A DNA stretch of 17,105 bases, from the NCBI RefSeq assembly GCF_937881195.1, contig NZ_CALGFC010000015.1:1-17105 (forward strand). The letters run 5' to 3'. The position numbers and the translations under genes were made by a program. Source of the DNA: an uncultured Methanobrevibacter sp. (GTDB taxonomy: Archaea > Methanobacteriota > Methanobacteria > Methanobacteriales > Methanobacteriaceae). This document shows positions 1-8,700 of the stretch, piece after piece. Within the stretch, counting starts at the first letter, position 1. Each line of letters opens with the position of its first letter. The notes beneath the pieces were generated by a model, which saw only the letters and a program-made list of their open reading frames with translations, made no database searches and was not told the origin of the DNA.

Positions 1-55
1 AAGTTACATTTTTAAGAAACCTTTTCTTTCAAGCCAATTAGATTCTGTTCTAGTA
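1..55 (-). pseudogene. Duplicated 3' tail of the aIF-1A gene (remnant)
   Basis: Bases 1-55 are identical to bases 76-130, which form the end of the aIF-1A gene including its TAA stop. The offset is 75 bp, exactly 25 codons, so the remnant is in the same frame as the intact gene and ends at its own TAA (positions 6-4). The 20 bases between the copies are A/T-rich and contain no in-frame stop. The repeat touches the window edge, so its true length to the left is unknown. It may be a tandem duplication, a scar of an element that used the gene end, or an assembly artefact at a contig end. Confidence 0.75.
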
Positions 56-78
56 AAATAAAAAAATATTTGAAAAAG

Positions 79-378
79 TTACATTTTTAAGAAACCTTTT
101 CTTTCAAGCCAATTAGATTCTGTTCTAGTATATCTCCATATAACATCAGCTTTTTCATCTGATTGGAAATCCCATGGCTTTACAAGAACAACATCTCCTT
201 CCCTAATCCATATTCTTTTTTTCATTTTACCAGGAATTCTTGTCATTCTAATATGTCCGTCAGCACATCTAACTTTTAGTTTTCCATGCCCCATGATTTG
301 TTCTACAATTCCAGGAATTTCTCCCCTTCTTGGTGTTCTTACTCTTCTAAATTCTTGTGTTGGTTCTTCTCTTGCCAA
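79..378 (-). CDS. eif1A: Translation initiation factor aIF-1A
   Basis: This 99-residue protein is the archaeal counterpart of eukaryotic eIF1A, which binds the decoding (A) site of the small ribosomal subunit and helps place the initiator tRNA at the start codon. The sequence matches the family throughout. It has a basic N-terminal tail (RRVRTPRRGE), then an S1-type OB fold with GIVEQIMGHGKLKVRCADG (about residues 24-42), RMTRIPGKMKKRIWIREGDVVLVKPW (split across about residues 44-69), and the C-terminal helix region DEKADVIWRYT. The length is normal for archaea. The start is TTG at 378-376, chosen because a strong SD (GGAGGAGAG, 390-382) lies just upstream and because MAREE fits the family N-terminus. 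An A/T box around 440-450 could be its promoter. The 3' end is duplicated at the window edge. Confidence 0.97.
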   Translation of the reverse strand: MAREEPTQEFRRVRTPRRGEIPGIVEQIMGHGKLKVRCADGHIRMTRIPGKMKKRIWIREGDVVLVKPWDFQSDEKADVIWRYTRTESNWLERKGFLKM

Positions 379-381
379 AAA

Positions 382-390
382 CTCTCCTCC
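382..390 (-). promoter_or_regulatory. Shine-Dalgarno site deciding a TTG start for aIF-1A
   Basis: On the minus strand GGAGGAGAG occupies 390-382 and is followed after three bases by TTG (378-376). There is no ATG or GTG at a suitable distance in frame, so this site supports TTG initiation. Confidence 0.8.
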
Positions 391-877
391 AAAATTAATT
401 CAAACTTAATTACTTTTAATAACTCATAATTCTAACAATAAATATATTAAATTATATTCAATAATCTAAAATTCAATAAGATAAAATTTAATAAAATAAA
501 ATTTAATAAAATACACTTTAACAAAATATATTTTAAAATATACTTAATAAAGTATGTTTTAATAAAATATACTTTAATAAAAATTTTAGTAATATTAAAA
601 ATTTTAGCAATATAATATTTTAATAAATTTATTCAATATAAATCTGCTTTATTAATATTATAATCACTATAAATTACCTAGTATTTATAAAATTATATGA
701 TAAAACTATAATCATTCTAATAGGAATTAATATAGATTAATAATATGCAGAATTTTAAAATAGAAATCTTATAATAATCTGATATTTTATTATTCTATTA
801 ATTATAATAATATAATTTATATTTTTTCCTATATAATACTTTATGAGAATATATCTTTATAAAACGTGTTTTTTAAT
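391..877. other. AT-rich intergenic region with degenerate 15-bp tandem repeats
   Basis: This stretch between aIF-1A and the membrane protein gene has no supportable gene. It should hold the aIF-1A promoter near its left end (A/T box about 440-450) and the 3' end of the 878-2053 transcript at its right. From about 466 to 540 a 15-bp unit, ATAAAATTTAATAAA, is repeated. Copies at 481-495 and 496-510 are identical, and those at 466-480 and 511-525 have about three changes each. Related A/T motifs trail off to about 650. Confidence 0.6.
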
Positions 878-2053
878 TTAAAATTTTAAAGAATAAATAA
901 AAAAAGACAAAGAATTAATATATTTTAATACATTTAAAACATTATCTTTAAAGTTTATTGAGAAAATATTATCTTTAAATTTTATTGGCAAATTATTTAA
1001 AATAAAAAAATGAAGTAAGTTAGTAGAATTTAGGTAATTTAGAATAAATTTTATAAAACTTGTATTAGATTGTGGAAATAAATAGTCATGATATGCTAAT
1101 GAAACACATTTTATTAGTAGTATTATTATAGTTAAAAAGAACAAATATCTTACCATTCTTTCAAAAGGTATTTCATAATTTTGATTTTTTAAACCAAGAT
1201 ACAGAACTCCTACTGATATAAAAGCTATAAAAGGAACGCCTAATAGTTGATATGAAAATAGTTCTGCTATTGATAAAGCAAAAGCGATTATTACTAATGC
1301 AGGTATGAAAAAGAATGTTTTGGAATTTACTGCTTCATATCTTAATACTACTTCTATATTGTCATGTTCTATTGATTCATCAATTTTATTGTAATAATAG
1401 GGATTTAATATTATAGTGTATTTATTCTCTATTGCATCTTTATGGAAAAATAATAAATCTGCGTTATCATTTGGAAATATTTCTTCATTATTTTGATCTA
1501 TTTCCTCATCTTCTTGATATATTTCTTCTATCGCTTTTTTATTATTTGTGAAGGAGTACCCAATTATTATTTCATCATCAGAATTTCTAAAATTAACATC
1601 AACAAAAACATTATTCTCTTTTATTTTAAGACCATTAGGTAAATAAATGTGAAATTCTTGAACTATTCTATGTGTGAAGTAGATTAATGATTTATATCCT
1701 CTTATTTTATTTTTCTCAAACTCATTTTCGAGTGTGTTATATCCTATGTCAATTCTTATGTGTTTAAGTTTTATTTTTTCATGATAACTTTGAGGATCTG
1801 TGGTGCTTGGCCATCTATTCATTGGTGAGAGTGATACTTTTACTATCCCCTCTTTTTCAAAGTAAGCTAGTTCGGAGTTGATGTTTCTTCCTATTATTTC
1901 TAAGCTAGAAAAGTCAGTGCCAGTGAAATCTATATCATAGTAGTTATTTTCTGTTAAAAAGTCATGTACATGTCTAATTCGTCGGTTGTTCTTTTTATCT
2001 ACTTTATCATAAATATGCAACCAACCTTGCTTTATGGTAGGGTCATTTGCCAT
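878..2053 (-). CDS. Unrecognised protein with three predicted membrane helices
   Basis: I do not recognise this 391-residue protein. About residues 1-245 form a soluble, polar, probably beta-rich region with an acidic Glu/Asp/Asn-rich stretch at 174-198. Three hydrophobic segments follow, at about 247-265 (FFFIPALVIIAFALSIAEL), 270-288 and 301-320. The last 65 or so residues are low-complexity Asn/Leu/Phe/Lys and contain a 9-residue tandem repeat (IKFKDNIFS then INFKDNVLN, from a repeated 20-bp unit at 941-960 and 968-987). There is no signal peptide, so the large N-terminal domain is probably cytoplasmic. The ATG start has only a weak SD (GAG). It begins 38 bp after the stop of a small upstream gene, which suggests cotranscription and possibly translational coupling. 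Function unknown; a membrane-tethered sensor or envelope protein is only a guess. Confidence 0.7.
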   Translation of the reverse strand: MANDPTIKQGWLHIYDKVDKKNNRRIRHVHDFLTENNYYDIDFTGTDFSSLEIIGRNINSELAYFEKEGIVKVSLSPMNRWPSTTDPQSYHEKIKLKHIRIDIGYNTLENEFEKNKIRGYKSLIYFTHRIVQEFHIYLPNGLKIKENNVFVDVNFRNSDDEIIIGYSFTNNKKAIEEIYQEDEEIDQNNEEIFPNDNADLLFFHKDAIENKYTIILNPYYYNKIDESIEHDNIEVVLRYEAVNSKTFFFIPALVIIAFALSIAELFSYQLLGVPFIAFISVGVLYLGLKNQNYEIPFERMVRYLFFLTIIILLIKCVSLAYHDYLFPQSNTSFIKFILNYLNSTNLLHFFILNNLPIKFKDNIFSINFKDNVLNVLKYINSLSFFIYSLKF

Positions 2054-2091
2054 GGAACTCTATAATTTTAAAAAAAAGAAAATTTTGTGTT

Positions 2092-2226
2092 TTATTTTCT
2101 GCTCCATTTGTGAATTTTAGCATTTTTTATTTCTTCTTCATATACTTTGATTTTTTTTGATTTTGCGGCATGAACTGTGTTAGATTGTCCTTTTATTTCT
2201 TTATATGAGCCGTTTTTTCTCATCAT
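2092..2226 (-). CDS. Small basic 44-residue protein, unknown function
   Basis: A short reading frame starts at ATG 2226-2224 (or the adjacent ATG 2223-2221) and ends at TAA 2094-2092. The product begins MMRKNGSYKEIKGQ and ends KIHKWSRK; it is lysine-rich, has no membrane segment and has no Cys. The case for it being real is its initiation region: a textbook SD GAGGTGA (2239-2233), 6 bases before the first ATG, with an archaeal-type TATA box (ATATATAA, 2272-2265) about 25 bases upstream of the SD. The 391-residue membrane protein gene begins 38 bp downstream on the same strand, so the two probably share a promoter. I recognise no family. A small regulator or partner of the membrane protein is plausible but unproven. 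Confidence 0.65.
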   Translation of the reverse strand: MMRKNGSYKEIKGQSNTVHAAKSKKIKVYEEEIKNAKIHKWSRK

Positions 2227-2232
2227 ATTAAA

Positions 2233-2272
2233 TCACCTCTTTTGCATATGAATAATATTTATAGTTATATAT
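2233..2272 (-). promoter_or_regulatory. TATA box and Shine-Dalgarno for the small-protein/membrane-protein unit
   Basis: Reading the minus strand, ATATATAA (2272-2265) fits an archaeal TATA box. Transcription starting about 25 bases downstream would begin near 2242, giving a very short leader that contains the SD GAGGTGA (2239-2233). This is inferred from spacing only. Confidence 0.45.
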
Positions 2273-2515
2273 CTAGTTTTAGTATTATAAAAACTTTTTT
2301 GAAATCTTGAAATTTGCATATTCATTTTTTTTATTTGTTATAATATTAATTATTCTAATTATAAATATAAAATTTATTATATAATTTTTAGACTTTTACT
2401 ATTTTTTTCTGTACAACACTTTATAGTTAAGTAGAATATTTGGAAATATGTAAAAATGAAGATTACAGTTATTTTTATGTAGATTCATAATACCATATAT
2501 ATTTAAAAAAGAAAC

Positions 2516-2560
2516 AATCATTTTATAAAAAAATGTTTTTTTGTTTTTTATAAAATCATT
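2516..2560. repeat. 17-bp inverted repeat (AT hairpin)
   Basis: Arms 2516-2532 and 2544-2560 pair over 17 bp with a single C-C mismatch, around an 11-base loop. The inner 13 bp (ATTTTATAAAAAA and its complement) are perfect. It could be a secondary terminator for the adhesin transcript or simply a product of extreme A/T composition. Confidence 0.5.
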
Positions 2561-2620
2561 ATTTTATTATAGAAAAAAAGTATAGTATCAATTATTTATT
2601 AAATTAATGAATAAATATTA

Positions 2621-2710
2621 TTTTTTAAAAAAAGAAAAGTGGGAAGAATTGATAATTAATGAGTTTTTTTATAAAAATTAATAAATATTAATCATTTTTA
2701 ATTTAAACTC
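2621..2710 (-). terminator. Possible terminator of the adhesin gene
   Basis: Starting 54 bases after the adhesin stop on the minus strand, GAGTTT (2710-2705) pairs with AAACTC (2666-2661), and ATTAAT (2692-2687) pairs with ATTAAT (2682-2677), making an interrupted hairpin. A T-rich run (CTTTTCTTTTTTT, about 2640-2627) follows. Archaeal termination mainly needs oligo-U, so the T tract matters more than the hairpin. Confidence 0.35.
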
Positions 2711-2763
2711 TTTTTTATTATTTTTTCTTACCTTAAAATTGTTTAATTTTTTGTGTTTATTTT

Positions 2764-5700
2764 TTATGTTTTTGCTTTTATAGATTTGTAGGTTTTTATT
2801 TTTAGTGTGAATGTTCCACCGGATTTTAGTGTGACTTTGAATTTTACTTTGTTTTTTGCATACTGAAGTTTGATTTTGTTTAAAACTTTATATTTAAAGT
2901 TTTTAAATAAAACTTGAGCACTTAGGTTCTGTGAACCAGAACCTCCAAAGTTTTTATAAGTCAAATACTTCATAATAACCTTTTTACCATTTTTAATAGA
3001 TTTCTTATTAGTCCTTTTGATAAAACGAATATCAGGTTTTACAGGATTAACAGGACCTTCAGAAACTGTAAGAACAGTACTATTAGTAGATGCTAAATAA
3101 TTACTATTACCTAGATAGTCAACTTTTATTGTGAGTTTACCGGCTTTAAGTAGAGTGTAGGATAGATTCCAACTTCCATCTGCACCAGTAATCACATTAA
3201 ATGATTTACCATCAACTATAACAGTAAGATTAGCACCAATAATTGGTTTGTTGTTTTCATCAGCTAGAACACCACGAATAATAGTTGATTTTCCCACTGT
3301 AGCATTAGAAACAAGAACACTAGAGTTAGTAGCTAATTTAGCCACAACAAAAACAGTCAAGTTACTAAAACCATGATGAGTATTATTACCAATCCAAGAT
3401 ACCACAACATTCAAGCTACCAGAGTTTATTGGAGTAATATTAAGACTCCAAACACCAGTACTATCAGTTGTAACATTATAAACAGTACCATCAACAACAA
3501 CAGTTAATTGAATATTAGCTAATGGATTACCATTATCATCCAATGCCACACCACTTATAGTGGATAGTTCACCTACTTTAGTATTTGGTGCATTGATTGT
3601 AGAGTTAGTTGGGATTTTTGGAACAGAAAACACTGTATCATTAGTAAATCCATTATGGGTAGAATTACCAGCCCAACTAACAGACAAATCAAATAAACCT
3701 TCACGTCCTGGAGTAAAAATAATACTCCAAGCACCCACACCATCAGTAGTCACATTATAACTTGAACCATCAATAACAACAGTTAACTGAACACCTGCTA
3801 ATGGATTACCATTATCATCAAGAGCAACACCTGTAATATTCATTGACTGACCAGCATTACCACTAGGAACAACGATAGTAGAATTACTACCCGCATTAAC
3901 CACAGTAAAAACAGTAGCATTAGTAAAGCCATTATGAGTACCATTACCAGCCCAAGAGACAACAACATCCAAGTTACCAGAAACACTCGGAGTATAATTT
4001 AAACTCCAAGCACCAGTACTAGAAGTATTGACACTGTAACTTGTACCATTAATAATAACATTTATTTGAACATTAGCTAATGGATTACCATTTTCATCAG
4101 TTGCAACACCAGTAATAGTAGATTGTTGACCAACCTTACCATTAGGTGTATTGATAGTTGAATTTGTACTTGCATTAGCTATATTGAAGCTAGTTGTGTT
4201 TAAAAAGTCAAAGTGAGTACTATTGCCTAGGTAAGATACCTGAACATTGAAAGTACCACTAGCATTTGCAACATAAGTTAAACTCCAGAAACCAGCACTA
4301 TTAGTAGTAACACTATGTACAATACCATTAATTGTAACATTTAGAGTAACATTAGCCAATGGATTACCATTCTCATCTACTGCAGTACCACTGATAATAA
4401 TATTTTTACCTACGATACTACCATTGACATTAATAGTTGAATTAGTAGCTGCTCTACTTACATTAAGAAGAGTAGAATTAGTAAATCCATTATGAGTAGC
4501 ATTACCTGCCCAAGTAACTTGAACATTTAAACTACCTGCAATATTTGGAATATAAGTTAAACTCCAAAAACCAGCACCATTAGTCACTACACTATAATCT
4601 ACACCATTAACAGTAACAGTAAGCTGTACATTAGCTAAAACGTTACCATTCTCATCAATTGCAGTGCCATTAATAGTTGTAGATTTACCTACAGTACTAT
4701 TAACAACAACTATAGTTGAGTTAGTACTAGCATTAGCTACATTGAAAACAGTACTATTGCTGAAACCAGCATGAGTACTGTTACCTATCCAAGATACAAC
4801 AACACCTAAATTACCAGAAACACCAGGAGTATAATTTAAACTCCAAGCACCAGTACTAGAAGTATTGAAACTATAACTTGTACCATTAATAACAACAGTT
4901 ATTTGAATATTAGCTAAATGATTACCATTCTCATCAGTCGCAACACCACTAATAGTAGATTGTTGACCAATCTTACCATTAGGGGCATTGATAGTAGAAT
5001 TACTACCTGCATTAGCTACATTCCAAACAGTGTTATTAGTAAAGCTATTATGTGTGGCATTACCTGCCCAAGTAACTTGAACATTGAGACTACCAGAAAC
5101 ACCAGGAGTAATATTAAGACTCCAAGCACCAGCACTAGTAGTATTTACACTATAACTTGTACCATTAACAGTGACAGTTATTTGAACATTAGCTAAAGGA
5201 TTACCATTCTCATCAGTCGCAACACCAGCAATAGTAGATTGTTGACCAATCTTACCACTTGGTGCATTGATAGTTGAATTAGTACTTGCATTAGCTACAT
5301 TCCAAACAGTGTTATTAGTAAAGCTATTATGTGTGGCATTGCCTGTCCAAGTAACTTGAACATTGAGACTACCAGAAACACCAGGAGTAATATTAAGACT
5401 CCAAGCACCAGCACTAGTAGTATTTACACTATAACTTGTACCATTAACAGTGACAGTTATTTGAACATTAGCTAAAGGATTACCATTCTCATCAGTCGCA
5501 ACACCAGTAATAGTAGATTGTTGACCAATTTTACCACTTGGTGCATTGATAGTTGAATTTGTACTTGCATTAGCTATATTGAAGCTAGTTATGTTGGTAA
5601 AGTCTAAGTGAGTACTGTTGCCTAGGTAAGATACCTGAACATTGAAAGTACCACTAGCATTTGCAACATAAGTTAAACTCCAGAAACCACCACTATTAGT

Positions 5701-8700
5701 AGTAACACTATGTACAATACCATTAATTGTAACATTTAAAGTAACATTAGCTAATGGATTGCCATTTTCATCAGTTGCAGTACCATTGATAGTTATATTT
5801 TTACCTACGATACTGCCATTGACATTAATGGTTGAATTAGTAGCTGCTTTGCTTACATTAAGAATAGTAGTATTAGTAAAGCCATTATGAGTAGCATTAC
5901 TTGTCCAAGTAACTTGAACATTAAGATTACCAGCAGTATTTGGAATATAAGTTAAACTCCAAAAACCAGCACCATTAGTCACTACACTATAATCTACACC
6001 ATTAACAGTAACAGTAAGTGTAACATTAGCTAAAACGTTACCATTCTCATCTATAGCAGTTCCATTAATAGTAGTAGATTTACCTACAGTACTATTAACA
6101 ACAACAATAGTTGAATTAGTACTTGCATTAGCTACACTTAATATTGTACTATTAGTGAAGTTAAGATGATCAGCACTACCTGCCCAAGATACAACAACAC
6201 TAAGATTACCAGAAACACTAGGAGTATAAGATAAACTCCAAGCTCCATTAATATCAGTTGTTACAGTAAAACTTTGACCATTAATAATGACAATTATGTC
6301 GATTTCAGTTAATGGGTTGCCGTTTTCATCTTTTGCAACACCACTTATAGTTGTTGTTTGACCGATTTTACCATTAGAAACTACAATTGTAGAGTTAGCT
6401 ATTGCTTTGGCTACATTAAAACTTGTAGTATTAGTAAAATCTAGATGAGTTGTGTTACCATTCCAAGATACAGTAACAATATAGTTACCTGCATTGTTTG
6501 GTGTGAAAGTTACTGTCCAAGCACCATTAATATCAGTCATTACATTAAAAGACCATGAATTCTCATCACTATCCTCAATAATGACTTGTATCATAGTATT
6601 AGCTATTGGATTACCACTTTCATCTTTTGCAACACCAGAAATAGTAGTTGTTTGACCAACTTTGGGATTATTAGAAACATTTACTGTTGAGTTAGTTGCA
6701 TATTGTGTGACTTCTAGTTCTGTGATGTTAACGAAACTAGTATGAGTATCATTACCAGGCCACTGAACTATGATCTCAAAATCACCTGCATTAGTAGCTA
6801 CATAAGTTAAATTCCAATAACCAAGAATATTTGTAGTTACATAAAATGTTTGACTACCAATAACAACAGTTATCTGAATATTAGCTAAAGGATTACCATT
6901 TTCATCACTAGCAACACCATTAACAGCAATGTTTTGCCCAATTTTCACAACATTAACAACATTAATAGTAGACTGAGTAGGTATCTTAGTAAGAACCAAA
7001 ATATCCAATTCACCGTTTAAAACATTAAGTTCATATCCAGTACGACCAGCATAATCACCAGTCACAGGAACAACAGACGACCTCATTGACATAGGTATAC
7101 TAAAACTTATTTTTGCCTCACCATTTCTATCAGAAATAGTAGAACCGATAAGTGTTCCATTGACATAGAAGTATATTCTTTGTCCAGATACAGTATTACC
7201 CATATCATCAGTTAAAGTAGCATACAAAATAACACTACTACCATCAACAAAAACCGTCATATTACTGAGATAAGTCAGATTTAAAATACCCATACGAGCC
7301 GTATTATAAATCATCGGACCAGAAATACTTGCAGTATTACCAGACATAACATTACCAACAACAAACATACCACCACTATTATAAATAGCACCGCCATAAC
7401 GACTTGCAACATTATCTATAAAAGTAGAATTACTCACAGAAGAATTACTACCACTATTACGGATAGCACCACCATACATAGCAGTATTATTTGTGAAAGT
7501 AGAATTACTCACAGAAAAGTTAATACCCTCAATATTATAGATAGCACCACCATGATTAGCTGCAATATTACCTGTAAAAATAGAATCACTCACAATACTA
7601 TTACTCGCCCTACTATAGATAGCACCACCACTAGTAGTTGCAATATTATTAGTAAAAGTAGAATTAATAACAGAAAAAATATTCCCATAATTACGGATAG
7701 CACCACCATACATAGCAGTATTATTTGTGAAAGTAGAATTACTCACAGAAGAATTACTACCACCATTACGGATAGCACCACCACTAGTCCTTGCAATATT
7801 ACCTGTAAAAGTAGAATCACTCACAATACTATTAGCACCATTATTATAGATAGCACCACCAATATTATTAGCTTTATTATCTATAAAAGTAGAATTAATA
7901 ACAAAAAAATTACTACCACTATTACGGATAGCACCACCATACATACCAATATTATTTGTGAAAGTAGAATTACTAACAGAAAAATCAACACCAGAATTAC
8001 GGATAGCACCACCACCAGCAGAACTACCACTACTAATCGCAACATTATTGGTAAAAATAGAATCATTCACAAGAAAATTATTACCACCATTATTATAGAT
8101 AGCACCACCACTACTATTTGCAATATTACCTGCAAAAGTAGAATCATTCACAGAAAAATTACCTCCAGAGTTATAGATAGCACCACCACCATAACGACTT
8201 GCAACATTATCTGTGAAAGTAGAATTAGTCACAGAAAAACGAGCACCAGAATTAACGATAGCGCCACCATAACTAGTTGCATTATTTTTTGTGAAAGTAG
8301 AATTACTAACAGAAAAATCAACACCAGAATTACGGATAGCACCACCACCAGCAGAACTACCACTACTAATCGCAACATTATCGGTAAAAATAGAATTACT
8401 CACAGAAAAACCAGTTCCAGTATTATAAATTGCTCCTCCTTGATTTGCTGTGTTGTTGAGGAATGTACAATTGAGGAATGTTATTGTTGAGTTTGCGTAG
8501 TTGTTATATATTGCTCCTCCATTACCTGTTGTGTATGCATTGGCGAATGTTAAGTTCATGAAAACCACATTCACATTATTGCCTATTGTGAATATTCTGT
8601 TGAGTTTTTGTGCGTCGATGATTACTTTGTTTGTTGATGTATTTCCTTGTATTGTTATGTTTTTGTTGATTGTGATTCCACGATCCGTAGATTTACTATA

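Larger units (their letters stand above)
2273..2763. other. AT-rich intergenic region with two hairpins
   Basis: No gene is supportable here. The region separates the end of the adhesin gene from the promoter of the small-protein unit, both on the minus strand. It contains two inverted repeats described separately (2516-2560 and 2661-2710). The rest is A/T homopolymer runs. Confidence 0.6.

Noticed and set aside
3064..6984. The regular 279-bp periodicity as a CRISPR-like or noncoding satellite array.
   Set aside because: The period is an exact codon multiple and the units translate as Ig-like domains in one open frame.
7552..8490. A long plus-strand open frame opposite the beta-helix region.
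   Set aside because: It is antisense to the adhesin repeats and consists of Thr/Ile/Ser low-complexity sequence generated by the repeated codons; there is no SD.
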